DNA from: Dipetalonema caudispina
Taxonomy: Eukaryota > Nematoda > Chromadorea > Rhabditida > Onchocercidae
Direction: 5' to 3'
Length of the DNA stretch: 64,000 nt
NCBI GenBank assembly: GCA_013365325.1
Contig: JABVXV010000191.1
Location: forward strand, 56,065 to 120,064
Under the pieces are notes generated by a model that had not been told where the DNA came from, did not search any database, and worked only from the letters and a program-made list of their open reading frames with translations. Positions 14,401-29,400 of this stretch are shown here, piece after piece. Numbering within the stretch: the stretch's first letter is position 1; the number at the start of each line of letters is the position of its first letter. Position numbers and translations under genes: made by a program.

Positions 14401-17400
14401 AGCAAAAAAAAAATTGACAAAGTTTTCAATTTATTTAGAAAGGAAGAAAAGATGAACTTGAATTACATTTTTAGTTAAAAAAGGAAAAACAAACAACTTT
14501 TCAAATTTTAACACTAAAAATTTACATGCCAAAATTTATGTATTTCCTTTTTTCTTTTTTGTTTTCTAAAATTTGAAATTTCAAATAATACCGGTTCGGA
14601 ATGTGTAAGTGATGATAGTGACAAATTTTCGGACAGATAAGAATGAATGAGTAATGAAAAGAGATCGAAAAAAAGAGAATATTTCCATCGTATAATTTTT
14701 TCTTTTCTTTTTTTTTAAACCAAAAAGCACAAAAAGAATGAAGGAAAAGAAGAGCTATTCATGACGGCGCTAATATGCAAATAATACTATTAGCACAAAC
14801 AAATATGTGAAATGAAAAATAATGAAGGAATGGGAAAGAATAGTTGCATATAGGTCTATACCTGTAGTGTATACGAAAATAAACTGAGAATCTTTTCTTT
14901 CTTCCAGAAATCTTTGCATTTTTTCCCTTCTTTTCCATCTGCTTTGCAATCAAGATTGTTTAATACGAAATTTTGTATCACGGAAGGAGTATTGAACGGA
15001 TTTCTTGTAAATTCTTACAGTTTTAAAATTGTTACACTTATTTTATTTAATCCTTTATTCCAAATTCATATATGCATTTAATAAGCCAAAAAATGATCCC
15101 TAAACAAGCAACTAGATCATTTAGCTAGAAAGAGATATAACAAAGCGGTTCATCGAAAATTAGCACTTCAGAAGTTTATCATAAAAATTGATAATTTAAT
15201 ATTTCATAAAAACTAAGATAAAGGGAAAAATTTTTACAAAAAGGCAAAAAAAGGAATAAAGAAGGAAGGGAAAGACAAAAAAAAGAATTAAGAAATTTGT
15301 ACGAAATAGTTCATTGAAACAAGTACCATTAACAACGCATTTTGTTTCAATTCTTGTAATATTTTACATTATTTAAGGGAATTTTGACTATTTAAGAAAT
15401 TTTTATTTTACATTTTCTCTTCCTCTTCTTTATAATCGAAACCAAAATGGCAATTTATTTGATCAAATGATAAATTATTTGCATGTTTATATGTAAAAGG
15501 TAGTACTCTTCCAACCTCATTTTTATCAATGATTAATTTAAAAAAAAAAAAAAAATAGGAAAAAAGGCAAAATAAGTGAAAATCCAGGAAGAAAGTACAT
15601 TACAAGGAAAATATTAAAAGAAGAAAAAGGATGAAATGACCGAACAAAGGTTTAAAGTTTGTATTGAAATAAGTAAAGACTAAGAATAATAAGGGTAGGG
15701 GTAAAGAAAGATGCAAAGAATTTTAGGTGGAACCAAATTTAGGTGGAACCAACAAGCTGATGTTTGAAGATGATAAAAAATGAAAAAGTTGGGGAATTTA
15801 TTGGTGGGATGATGAATGAAATCAGAAGGAAATGCAATTCATCAAAAGTTGAAATATCAATTACAATTACTTGTCGTAGTGTCATAATAAAATATATTCC
15901 AGTTATTAAATTAAAATAGGCATGTATTCCAATTATTATATCGGTGTAAGTATGTATTTCTCTTATCATATCAGAATAGGCATTTACTTTAGTTGTCATA
16001 AGTATGAATTATAATTATCACCTTGGAATAAATATATCTTTAGCTATCATATCGAAATAAGCATATGTTCCAGTAGTTATATCGGTATAAGCATATATAT
16101 ATTTCAGTTATCATATTAGAATTAGCATGTGTTTCAGCTACTGAATCGATAGTCATATTGGGAAATATTGGGATAGAAAAAATTCATTTCTAATAAAAAA
16201 TTACCTTATCATAATAACAGCGATAATGACAATGTTAAGAAGAAGGAAAGAGAAAAAATGTAAACAAATGCAAAAAAATTGTTAAATACAACATTATCTA
16301 TCATAGGCAAAGCTAAGTGAGCTTAAGTGGTCGGTTTTAAAATTTAATTTTTTTTCAAACTTTAAGCATTTCCTTCCTTTAGCCGTTTTTCTACTTTTTT
16401 CCATCTTTTCCACTTATTTATTAATGTCTTTTGCTGAGGCTTACTTTGAAGACAGTTGATTAAAATAAGTGATGAGTTAATTGGTATTGTGTCGTAAGTT
16501 TTGCTTTACTTTGGCAAGATTGATATATTCAGTTGAGCTTTATCTTACGACATTTGCTCTTATGCAATCATCAACGAATAGGCATATTGTAGGGGAAGAA
16601 AGTAGGAAAAAATACGTATGGTATGACGTGAGTACTTAAATAAGTAAGTTATTTAATCAGTAGTATTGCAATCATTGTAGAGTGATATTTTTAGGATAAA
16701 TGTTGCCTAATCCTAAGTAATGTTTGGGATTTATAAAATCAAAGAAAGAAAAAACAATTTCTTGGCTATTTTCTGAAATTCTGTTTAGGAATAATGGATG
16801 ATTGATGAATTTGGCTTGATTATGTATAACCGTATGATATCAAAAATAAATGAAAGTGAAAACTTAGATTATCATAGTAGATTTAATAGATTAGTTAAAA
16901 TTAAATTTCAAATTTTAGCAACTTAATACAATGCTTTATCCATTTTCTATCTCTATAAGCCGATTTTTTTTTTGCTTTTCGATCAAATCAAAAGTAAATA
17001 TTTTTGAATTAATCGCAATAAAAAATAATAGTTACAAATTATACGTACAGATTTAGTTACATGTGATAAAATTCAAATGTTGCTATGAATTGATCATTAC
17101 AGTGAATATGAAATATGAATGCAAAAATGAAATTAACTATAAATAATAAATTAAAAAAATACAGTAATTTAAAACATAGAAAAATATGAATGGAAAATCC
17201 AAACTATCAGAAAATCAATTGACCATTTCTTAATAAACTGATCATTTCTTAATAATGCATCATAATGAGAAGTAAATCGAAAAATTGATGCTAGTTTTAA
17301 TTATATTATAAAATCATAAGATAATATTTGTATCAATTTTATTCGTCAATCAAATTGCACCTAGGCATTTTTGATCAAATAATTTAAGGTATTTTATGCG

Positions 17401-20396
17401 TAAGAAAGTTTTTGACTATCAGAAAGTACTTTATTAAATATCATTCATCCGTGGAAATTTCGATCTAAAGATAACAATAAAATACTTTGGAATGAAATTC
17501 GAACTTTTTAGCTAAGTGAATTATACAAAATAGAAGTGAAAGTGTAATAAATGACCAGTTTTATTTTTGTTTCCATTAATTTTTTAAAAAACGACCCATT
17601 GTTTTAAAGTGTAAACGACGGCTTTTCCTTTTTTTTCTTCTTTTTTTTTTAAATGAAAATTGTTACTATCGCTATTTGTTAATTAGTCGGATGGAAAAAG
17701 AAAATTATGCGGAATCCATTTAACAGATTTCAATTTTCTCAATTAGCGTAACAATAAACAACCAGAAATATATGCAAATTTTTTTATTCCATCTTTCTTT
17801 ACTTATCATTTGTTAAACTATTTCCTATTTATTTTTTGAAAAAATATTCTGATTTAATAAACTTTCTGTTTAGTAAGATTCTTTCATTGATTATCTTAAC
17901 AATATGCCAATTTCATTCAAAATTTCGCCTAATTTCACACAATATGAATTTATTACTTTAATTTTTCATACCAAATAAAATGTACCGAAAAACAATGCCT
18001 AAGAAATGTTAAATTGATATACAGGATTTTATCATTTTAAAATATTTCGTTTTTTTTCCTGCCTTATAAATATTTTACTTTCTTTTTTTCTGATCCATAA
18101 AATAATTATTTGACGAAGTGAATTAAGCAAACTTTTTTCAATCCAAAGAAATTTTCCCTTAAAATTGCAGTGGAAAAAGAATTAAGTTTCAAATAGATTT
18201 GACAAAGTTTCAATTCTTAGTGCATCAAGAAATGAAAAAAAAAAATGCAAATTTTTTCACTTAATTATATTTTTTTTGAAACTGTAAACAAAAGATAAAA
18301 GAATAAAAAATTGAAAAAGATATGAAGAATGAATAATAAATTATATCAATATAGAAATATATGTAAATATATGCATACAACATACATATATAAATATTAG
18401 AGAACAGAAAAATTGAATTATTTAAAAAAACAATTAACAATTAGTTTATTAATAATTACCGCTGAAAGCGATTGAAAATATTTTCGTTAGAATGATAAAA
18501 ATTACAAAATTTTTAAATACTTACATTTTGTTTGTATTTGTTTGTATGTGTGTATGTGTGTGCGTCTGTGTGTCTGTGTGTCTGTGTGTGTGTGTATTCA
18601 TTTTTACAACAAGTACATCTTTTAATTAGCATTTGTAATTTTGATTTCAGTTACAGTTTAATGATAAACTAACATGTTCCAAGATTAATTTATTACTAAC
18701 ATTATGTATGTTTACCAGTCAAAAAGTAGACAGGAAAATGATAGATGATAGAAAATAATAAATTGAAATAGATTAAATATGAGATATGATTCACATTATG
18801 TTGAAATTATAGATAGTAATTAGTCATATAATAGAAAAGATAATATCAAATTGAAATAAATTAAATATATGTTCAATCTAATAACTTATAACTTTGATAA
18901 TTAGCACTTCTAATTTCGGTTTTAATTAATTTTTCCAATTTTCTTTCTTGATCCGTTTCAATTCGATTCATATTATATTGGAATTACAAATGATAATTAG
19001 TAATATGATAAGGAGATGATATTGAACTGAAAAAGGTTAAGTGTATGCTCAACCTCATAATCTTGCAACTTTGCTAATTAGCATTTGCATTTCTGGCTCC
19101 AATTAATTCTTCCGCGATTTTTTTCTTAATCTATTTCGATTTAAGGTGTACTATATTAAAATTATTGATAGTAATTAGTAATATAGTAAGAAAATAATAA
19201 TAAATCGAAATAGATTAAGTATGAGACACGATTCATATTATGCTAAAATTTTAAATAATGTACAATTATATGATTGCAAGTTGTACGAACCGAATTTATT
19301 TTAATTTGATTAAAAATGGTAAGTAAAATGTTAATTACTGATTAAATGGTTGCAAATTTGATCAATAAAATTCTCTTTCTTCCTTTCTTTTCTCCTCTCT
19401 TTCCCTTTTACTCTCTCTCTCTCTCTCTCTCCATTTGTTCCCATAACGATTGTTCAAATTTGTTTAATTGAAAATACAATATTTAAAAATAACAAAATAT
19501 GACCTAAAGATGAAAATTTTGAGGAATTTCTTATGTATGAATAATTGATAGTAATAGTTGGAGTGACGGAAAATGGAAAAGTTTTTAGAAAAAAAGTTCA
19601 AAAGACAATTTCCCAAAAGGAGAAACAATTTTAGCCATAATATAGGCAAAAGAAAAGAAAGCAATACGGAAAAGAATTACAGGAAGAAACTTCTAAGGGT
19701 AAAAAACTGAACTCATACCTATCGGAGAGCATTTTGGAATAGCGGAATAAATAAATTCCTTTTCAGAGTTTTCGTCCTTTTCATAAATTTATTAAATCTA
19801 TTGTAAGATGAAAAAGCAGCAAAGGATTAGTTCTCCTTCTCTGTTAGTCTGAGAATATTTCAATTTTAAACAAAAGGATTGAAATTTAAATTTAAAAAAG
19901 AAATTTCTGAAATATTTTAAATGAAGATGTAGTAGCACGTTAAATCAAACTTGAAACAACTTGAAATTATGCTAAAAAGGTTCAAATGTACCTTTCTAAA
20001 CCTTATTTTAATGCATACTCAATTTCAAATTAAATGAATCAAACGTTAAAATAATCTACAACGTCTTTTAAAATATGAAAATTAATATGAAAAATACTAT
20101 AAATAAATAAGTTGTCAATGTTAAAATTTAAAAAATATCTTAAAACTGTCAAAATTAAAATTCGAAAGACTTAATAAATAAATGAATTATTAAAACTGAA
20201 GTTCAAAAAGGAATGAATAAGAGGGTTATTAAACTTAAACTTGAAAAATACAATAAGCATTTAAAATTAAAACTTTTAAAAAAATAACAATGAAATTAGT
20301 TGCTATTGTAAAAATTTGAATAATGTTATTGACCTTGAAATGCTGAAACGATTTTATCAATGAATATGCACAAACGTGTTTATATATATATAAGCT

Positions 20397-20429
<33 letters not shown>

Positions 20430-23400
20430 GAGAAATTCAAAGAGAGAAAGAGAAAGAAGACGAGAAAGGATAAAAAAAGGGTAAGATAGTTGATAAAATT
20501 TGCATAAATTATGTATAAATATTTATAAGCAGGAAATGGTAGAATATTGTAAAAAGGAAATAATAAGAAATTTCTCGAGAAAAAAAGTCCATATTTGCAG
20601 ATGTTTCCTATTTTTGTTAATAGTAATAATAATAACAATAAAAATGATAATGATAAATGATAAGAAGATAGATGATAACGAAGAAAGAGAAAAAAGCTAA
20701 AAGAGAGAGATTAAAGAGAAAGATGTTAGTGAGGAGAAAAAAAAAAAGTAAGAAAGGGTAATGAAAAGAATTGAAAAGGACAAGAGATCGTTTTAGATGC
20801 TACAAATTATTCATTTCCTTTTTTTTTTTTTTTTTTTTCTAAAAACTAATTTGTATTAACAACATTACGAAGGGAAAAAAAAATTCTGTTTTATTTTGTT
20901 AGGAATGAAAGATAAGATTGGTTACGATATCGTAGATTTTTTGCTTTTTTTTTTTCATATAAAAAATATTTTAATTTGTAATTTTGATATTTTTAAGCGA
21001 AAAAAACAAAAAAAAAACACAGAAATTTAATTTTGATAATTTGAAAATAGCTATAAGTCTAAAAAATTTGAAAAAGAAAGCAGAAAAAGAAAACCATCAT
21101 AAAATATTAAGCAGTTATTAGTAAAAATCTAGGACTGAAATTTGAAAAAATCGTAACTGTTACAGTCTTTTTTTATTTCTACTAAAGAATAGTTTAAATA
21201 TTAATTTTCGTTAATATGAATTCTGATTTTAATTATTGAATTTGATTTTGTTATCAGTACCATTGTAATTAGTGATTAGAAAAAATGAAATCAATGGAAC
21301 AGCTTGAAGTGCTTTTTTTTACTGCTGACATGAGAGGATAAAAATTAGAATTAAGTTAAATTTATTTTTAAACGGATTTTAGTTAAGCTCCAAAGATGCA
21401 TTATACTTCTCTAACAATTGGTCCAGCGGTAGTATCTTAATTAGGTAAAATTGAGATAATGGAAGAAATCAGATTTTTTAAAATATTAAATTTAAATGGC
21501 GTATGAAGAACTTTGGGAAAGTTTTAAAACAAGCTGAAGAAAGTCTGGAATAACATAATTAAAATAAAATCCATTCATAATAATTTGTATTAAATCTGAA
21601 TATTACCTTACATTGATGGAATTGAATTAAAGAAGGCAAAAATTATGTTTAAAAAGAGGACTAAACTAAAAACAAAGCAAAAATTGAAAATTTCAAATTT
21701 CTAACTAATAACTAAACTTTCTTCCCATGGGGAACACTTGCTAAAAGTTCATTCAAGATATTTTTCATTTTTCTTCTCTTGACAATGTAAGTTAGTTTGA
21801 AGAAACTAATTTTTTAAGAATTGCGAAATTCAATATAAACTCAAGTTTTCTTTATTTGAAGTTATCCCTAAAAGTTCGGGTAAAATTGAGACTTTTTTTT
21901 TCAAAATTTATTCGGAAATTGAATACAAATTTAGATTTATCGCTAAATTTGATGCAACCGAATTACTATAACTATTTTGAAATTTTATTTGATTTCCTTT
22001 TTTCCATATAAATTAATTTTAAAATTTAATTTCACTAATACTTCATCTTTTCATGATGATGTCGAAAGTTGAAAATTTAAGGGTTACATTTTTCTTTGCG
22101 CAGAAAAAAAATTTCATCGATGCCTTCGGCAAATGTCAAATTTGCTATCTCATAGAGAATATTTCGTTTTCACGGCTTTTTTTTTTTTGCTACTTCGGCT
22201 AGTCTGTTCTTGTTTGATTAAAAAAGAATTCTTTTCATCTTCATTTGATGAACAATGACAAAAAATGGCAAGCTAATTCTTAGATTTATAACTTTAAGAA
22301 ATAATTTTCGGATACATTAAGATATTTATGGTTCATTAAGATGGAAAAATATCAGTTAGAAATGATAGATTTTTAAAGAATATTGTAAGAAAGTATTTTA
22401 AAATGAAAAATTTCTCTATTTCTAATTCTTTTTTATAATGAATGAATGGAATTTTTCCATAATAGATAACATAATTAACGATTACTTTATATTATATTAA
22501 TACATTATCATAAAAAGGAAAAAGTCATGAGAAAAAAGGATGAATAGAAAAAAAAAATCATGATAAAAACGAATGAAAAAAATCATGATAAGAATGAATG
22601 AAAAGAAAATATGACATAATGGATGATAAAAAAATCATGATATAAATGAATGGAAAAAGTGATTAAAAAACAGGTGAAAAAGTTGTGATGAAAATGGTTG
22701 GAAAAGTGGTAAAAAAAAAAGAAAAAAAAAACAGATGAAAAAATCATGATAAAATAATAGATGAAAAAACTACGATAACAAACGGACGAGATAAAAGAAA
22801 AAAAAAAAAAAGAAAATCATGATAAACAAAAATTAATCCCATATATCAAATACGATTTTCAAAACAACATACCTCAAATTCTTTTCGTAAAATTGGCCCA
22901 GCGCTTGCAATGTATAATTTATGAGCATCATCCATTACTAGCTGAACCGGTTTTCGTTTAACCTGTGAAAAAAAAGTGAAAAATTTTAAATTTAGATTTT
23001 TTGAAATACTTTTTTAACACCTTTTTATTCTCGTTTTTTTTGTACAAATAAGAGTATTGTAAAATAAGGGTCGATTTTTATTTTTTTTTTAGAATTTCAG
23101 TTATTTCAATGTCATATTTTTGAAAACATATATATTCAAATTAATCAAATGAGTCTCAAAGAGGAAAAAAAAAGAAACAACAAAAAACAAAAATCGAAAT
23201 TAAGTACACAAAGTACCTAAGCTTTCCTTTTTTTTTAGAAATGAAGAATAAAATCTTTTGGAATTAATTTTTGTAATTATCCTGATAATAGCAAAAGCAT
23301 AAATTAGTTGAGCACTAAATTATTTCAGCAAAATAAATACAGTGGCATGAATAAAAAATTCACTAAAATGCCTCAAAAAAAAAGCGAAAAAATCCTAATA

Positions 23401-26400
23401 ATATCAATAACATAATCCGGAAATCAATAAACTCGTATTAGTGACATAAATCGGAAAGTCAGTAGATGTTTTGACCAGGAACAAAAAGAAAACCACTTAC
23501 TTGTCTGGTTGCAAAACGTATACATCGAAAATACAACACGACATTGTCTTCTTGAATTTCTAATGCAAATTTTGCCCAATCTTTCGTAAATTCAGGTACC
23601 AAAAATGATGCCAATGCTTTAGTATCCGTTTCTTTGCTTGAATCCGTATAAAGTAATGTAATATTTGTTTGACTGTCACCTGAAAAAAAAAAAAAAAAAG
23701 ATTTTCTTATAATTTTATCAAAACAAAAAAAAAAAATGAAAATGAAATTTTTCAGATAAAAAAAATCATAGCAAGAAGAAAGCCAATATAATGTCATTGT
23801 ATTATTTATTCGAACAACATATTTGTGTTGTCCTTTTTTTTGTAACTTTTGCTAGAAAATTTAAAATGCAAGAATCGAAAATTTAGCTTTTCGATTTATT
23901 TATTTTTTTTACAGTCTAAAAATCTCACGACTTCATGTAATTTTTCATCAAGATTTTTTGAAATATTAAAAATGTAATAAAACTGGAACCGGCAGATTCG
24001 AGTAAAACACCGAGATCAACAACAGTATCAAGAGGATTAACAACAGCAAACAAATATCCTCCTTGACGATCATCCGGTCGAATTACTGCTGTAAATGCAA
24101 AATTTCGGAAAAATTTCCGTGGGAGGTACTGTCGATATGGCACAACAATTTCGACACCACGCTGTAGAGGAAAAATTTTTACTTAAAAATTAATTCGTGG
24201 GAATTTATTACCATAATCATATAGCGAAAAAATATATTTTCCAGTTTTTCACTATTAATTTCAATTGACGTAATTCATAATTAAGTCCTTAATTAGTCAA
24301 AATATAACAGCATTTTCTTCGACTTTTCCAAATGTATTCCTTTTGTTCGAGCAAATATCATTTCTTCATTTATCAGTACTAAGTGTTTGTGTCTGATATT
24401 TGGAAAACTTGAAAGTATGATATCTTTTAACTGTAAAATATTAATTCGAGTAAAATGAAATTTTACAATTTTTCAAAATCACCTTAATTCCAACAGCGGG
24501 AAATCCTTCAAGACCTTTGGCTTTGTAAAGCTCGGCTCGTTCATTCAATAAACTCTTTACTGGTACCAAAAGATCAATATCTGATTCAGAATCTAAAATT
24601 TTGAAGCAGATGAAATTTCATTACTTTTCAATTCATATTTTGAAATCATTTGACCTAAAAAAGAACTTATCAATTTCAATCTTTCAAACTATCTACTTCG
24701 AAAATTAATCTAAAAATTTTTAGTTTTGCTGTTATCTTACAAAAAATTTCAACAAATTGCCATTGCTGCCATTTTACAAAATTCGTATTTACCGATCTTT
24801 CACTTGCCACTTTTTTTTTTATCACAGTTGCGTAATATTAGCTTAATATTGTATGCTAATATAAAGTGAATGAGATTATCAACTACAAGATGAATTGCAA
24901 AAAATATGACAGATGAAAAATCAGTAAATATGAAATTTCTTGAAATTACATAATTTTGGAAGTTTGAAATTCTCAAACATTATGAAAAAGGAAATTCAGT
25001 TCTCACATCATTAATAGAGAGAAAAGTAAGCATTGCCTTACATTTTAGCAAATTTAACAAAAGAAAAATCAAACCAAAATCAAAAGAAAGTCAAACAAGT
25101 CTTCAGAATTGAAAACAAAAATTTCGCAAAATTGAAATTGAAAAATTTGACCAAAAATTTTTAAAAAGCTTAGAAAAAATTTGTAATGAAAAATTATTTT
25201 ATTCCTTCTTAATATTATGTTGCAGTTGGGTGAATCCCTTTGACATTATTAGAATAATGGAATGGATATTCGATTCTTCCTAGCATCGGATAAATTTATT
25301 TAAATAGCTATCAAGAAATGAAAAATTTAAGTAGGTTAAAATTGATTGATTAATATTGAAATAGTTTTTGAAATATAACAAAACTGCAATCATTTGTTTT
25401 ACGATTATTTGAAGTAGATACACTTGGCTAATTGAATTCAGAGGTTGTAACATACTTTGATAACTAATTTTGCTTTAACTTTTATTTTGATTGAAAATGT
25501 AGAAAAGAGGAAAAGGAAATAAATTTTCTTTAAGAATTGAAATCATAATTTTGGTTCAATTCTCATTTCTAAAATGCACCTCTACATTTTGAAATAATTC
25601 ACTTTCTAATCAAACCCTTTTTTTCCCCCAAACACAATTTGATATATTAATACAATTTTAAAATATGGAATGAAATCTACGAAACATATTTCAAAAAAAT
25701 TTTTTTCCTACAACCAAATTGAAAGAATATAAATTAGGGAAGATGATCAGTCGTACAAATTTCAGTAGTAAAACAAAAAAAAAAGTGTTAAAATGAAAAA
25801 AAAAAAGAAACAAAAATAAAAAATGATAGAATTCATCGAAAAATTATCATTTTATATTTGTAGAAAAATAACATGCGTAACTAAATTGAAAATTTCTGAT
25901 TGCTTTTGTTTTCACTGATTTTTTTTTTTTTTGAAAATTAAAAATGGTTCCAGAAAGATCCTAATGTGATAATTACTTCTAAATGGTTAACATTGGATTG
26001 AATAGTAGAAGTGATAAGTGATTATAAATTATCACTATTACATCAATTATTTCCCTTTCCTTTTGCATACATATATCCAATTGCTATTTCAATAATTTTT
26101 CATAAATTATTTTGCATGTAAACTATAAGCTATCCTTTTATACCATATACAATTTATCTCTTCTTATGGCATTTTCAAAATTTTTAACTACAAAATATTT
26201 GGCATTTCGCGTAAAATTGCCTATTGGGATTTATTTGTAGTGAATAAATTGATGCCATTTCCTGGTAAACGGGGCGGAGAAATCAATCAAACTATCGCCG
26301 TTTCTTCTTTCATCATTTCTATTATATTATATGTTCGATTATTTCAAATATTACAATAAGTATGAAAATAAAATATATCAGTTGTAAATTCATAAATATT

Positions 26401-29400
26401 AATTTTTAAAGTTTAACTTAAGAAACAAATAAAAGAGGAAATTTTTTTGAAGGAACAATTATTATTTGTGTATTATTTCTCCAAATTAAGAAATTATCAT
26501 TTTATCATTCTTACATTATCATCAGATATATTTACTAATGCTTTGGCGATATTTCTGCTATTCCTCAATGATAACCAATATATTTATATATTTATATTAT
26601 CATTCTATCATCTTTTTACAAAAAGCCATATTTCTATAATTTTAATTTACATAAATGTTGAATTTAAAAATAAAATAATCCCAAGAGATAAATTATCGTT
26701 CAATGTTATCTCTTACAACGATAGCTATTTATTCAAGAATATTTTACGAAAAACGAATTACTAGGAGCAATATGCATTTAAATCATAAAAAGAAAATGAA
26801 AAAAAAAAAAAAAAAAATGGAAGTGCATAAATGCAAGCAAGTTTGATTGCTTTTTTTATTTCTTTATTTAAGTCAAATTTTACTTGTCCTTCGTATTTCA
26901 ACCCATTTGGGAATAATTTCAAATACGAAGGACAGTACCAAAATAATTGTAAAAAAAATCGAAATTTTACTAATCACTCTCTTTTTTCTTCTTTTCATAA
27001 AAAAAAGAAAAAATCCTACTTTAATAAAAGTAATTTATAATGAATTGAGTTAAATGAATAATTAAAAATTTAAAAAAAAAACAAAAGAGACTGCCATATA
27101 AATATTATTACTTTTTTTTTTGCTTTTGAAACAAATAATGAAATATAAATTTTGTTTACAAACTTATTACTTCAATTATTAGTCGTTTATGAATGTTTTC
27201 ATTATTTCGGAACAAAAAAAAGGTTGGAGAGGGAAAAAGTACTCATAGTTGAAAATTATCAAATCTATGATAAGACTTCGTATGACATTTCAATCAGCAC
27301 AATTTTTATTTCATCTCGCGGTTTTGTTGAATAGTAGAATTAATCAAAAAAAAAAATTATCGGTAAAGATAAATGATGAATGTTTTACTGCTTGAATATT
27401 TCGGAATGCTTATCTGTTTTTTCCTTTTTCCCGGAATAGCTAGTACGTATAAGATATCGGCATTCCTAAAATATATCATGCAACCTATTTATCCATCAAT
27501 TTATTTATCAATCGATCTCTCTATCCATCTATCGCACTTTTTTTTTTTTTTACCAAAATTCATTTCGCACTTTTCATTTTTCATTTATCTCTAAAATAAT
27601 GTTCAATCAATCTACTTTACTTTTTTTTTACTTCAATGTGTAATTTATTAGAATTTCACGACTCATTTTTTGTACTCATAAATTTTCGTATTTCATCAAT
27701 GTACAATCGATTTGATATTTGTCATTTTACTCGTTGCTAAATTCAATTACTCATTTAATTATATCATTTACCTATTACTTCCCATCCTTCCTTCACTGAT
27801 TTCAATTATTGGTGTTCTTTTAAAAAAAGCAAAATGTTATTTATGGTAGTTTAAAATTGTTTATACAAGAAGAAAAAAATGAAAAAGTAAAAAATAAAAG
27901 GAAAAAAGAAATGAATTACTAACTGTTTGCGTAAAAATAACATTTCAATTTTTTTTCTCTTTTCTTTAACTTCATGAAATCTTTTCCTATTCAATTTATA
28001 CTCGCTGTTTCATTTTTAGATTTATTCATTTTGTTAATTAAATAGATAGAAAGGTTAAGTGTTAAGGTTAAAGGTTAAGAATAAAATCGATGGATGAAGA
28101 TGATGTGAGGGAAGAAAGTGAAGGAGGATCGAAAAAAAGAAAATGTTAACGATAGATTTATAAGCTTCTCCAGCACTTTATTAATCTGTCCATCAATTTG
28201 TCCATTTATTATTATTTTTTATCAATAATTGATTTATCTGCTTATCCAGTCAACATGATTAAGTTATCAGTTACTAACATTGATAAATGCTATTTGATAG
28301 ATTCGAAATGAATTACTAATAGACCGATAAAACGAAAGATAAAAGGGTAGATTGATCTCGTCATAATATTTGATAACTGATAAGTTGATAATATCGATTG
28401 AATTGATAAATAAATCCATTACTAAAAAGTCGGTCACGATTTCATTTGTTTGTATGATTTTGCTGAACTATTGCTAATATACCAGCTGAAATATTACCTT
28501 TTGAAAATTTAATTCAATTTGAATTACCACATATAAATTTTTGCTCTGCCATCTATAACCAATTTTACTATGGATGGAGAGATTTTGGTAATTTTTTAGT
28601 GAATTTTCAAATTCTTTGAAAGTTTCAGAAGTCATCTTTCAAACTTAATGAGTTATTTTACCTGAAAGTTCTTCTCATTCTTAGTTTCTTTCTCAAAAAT
28701 TTTCCGGAATAGCCATTTAATTTTCCCATTGAAAATTTATATGCATATCGGAAAAGAACTTACTCTTTTTTTGATTTCAAAGCTAATTTTTGCAAAAAAG
28801 GAACGGAAATTTTTAGAAATAAAATTGATTTTTTTATTATAAATAATAATATTTTATTATTTGAAATTTATCAAAAACAAACTTAAAGACATTTTTCATT
28901 AGCATTGCAAATTAGCTCTTTTTTCTTCTTTTTTCAAACTTTATTTCCGTTTTTTTGTAAATTATGGAAAGCTTTCATTTGACGAATTTGAGATATTTTT
29001 TGAATAATATTGATAAAACTATTTAAAGATTTTTTCAACACTTCAAAATGCCTTCATTATTAGTATTATAAAGTATATTCATTGCTGGAATTTTATTTAA
29101 ATCTAAAAAATATTATTTAAGAAATGAAATTAACACTAATAAACACACTGATGCACTGCGCATATGCAAATTAATACGACTATTGATGGTGCGCCAATAA
29201 TGATCTTGCAAAATTGTTTCGTCCAAAAAATTTTTAACAATTAATTAAGCATAACAATTGGATTAAGTAATTGGTCGATATAAACAATCAGTACATTGAT
29301 GCAACAAGCATAAACAAAAATAATTTGCAATTTACGTAGATGGTATTTATACAAAATATGTCCAATGATAACAACAATTTTGTCTTCTATCATTGATTAA

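Larger units (their letters stand above)
8691..22872. other. 14 kb AT-rich intron sequence upstream of the 8.6 kb first exon
   Basis: No coding sequence is supported. It contains decayed minisatellites (9655-10090, 15893-16157, 18740-19260, 22511-22830), TG-rich and CT microsatellites (18544-18595, 19411-19431), and many A/T homopolymers (for example 11120-11141 and 20819-20839). The promoter for the short isoform should lie just above 8690, but I see no clear core motif. Confidence 0.6.

Noticed and set aside
15893..22830. Possible CRISPR-like arrays from repeated units
   Set aside because: Repeats are imperfect, contiguous without unique spacers and in nematode nuclear DNA; they are decayed minisatellites.
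26447..26764. 105-codon plus-strand frame
   Set aside because: Hydrophobic Ile/Phe/Tyr composition typical of AT-rich random frames; no domain, no codon bias, no splice context.
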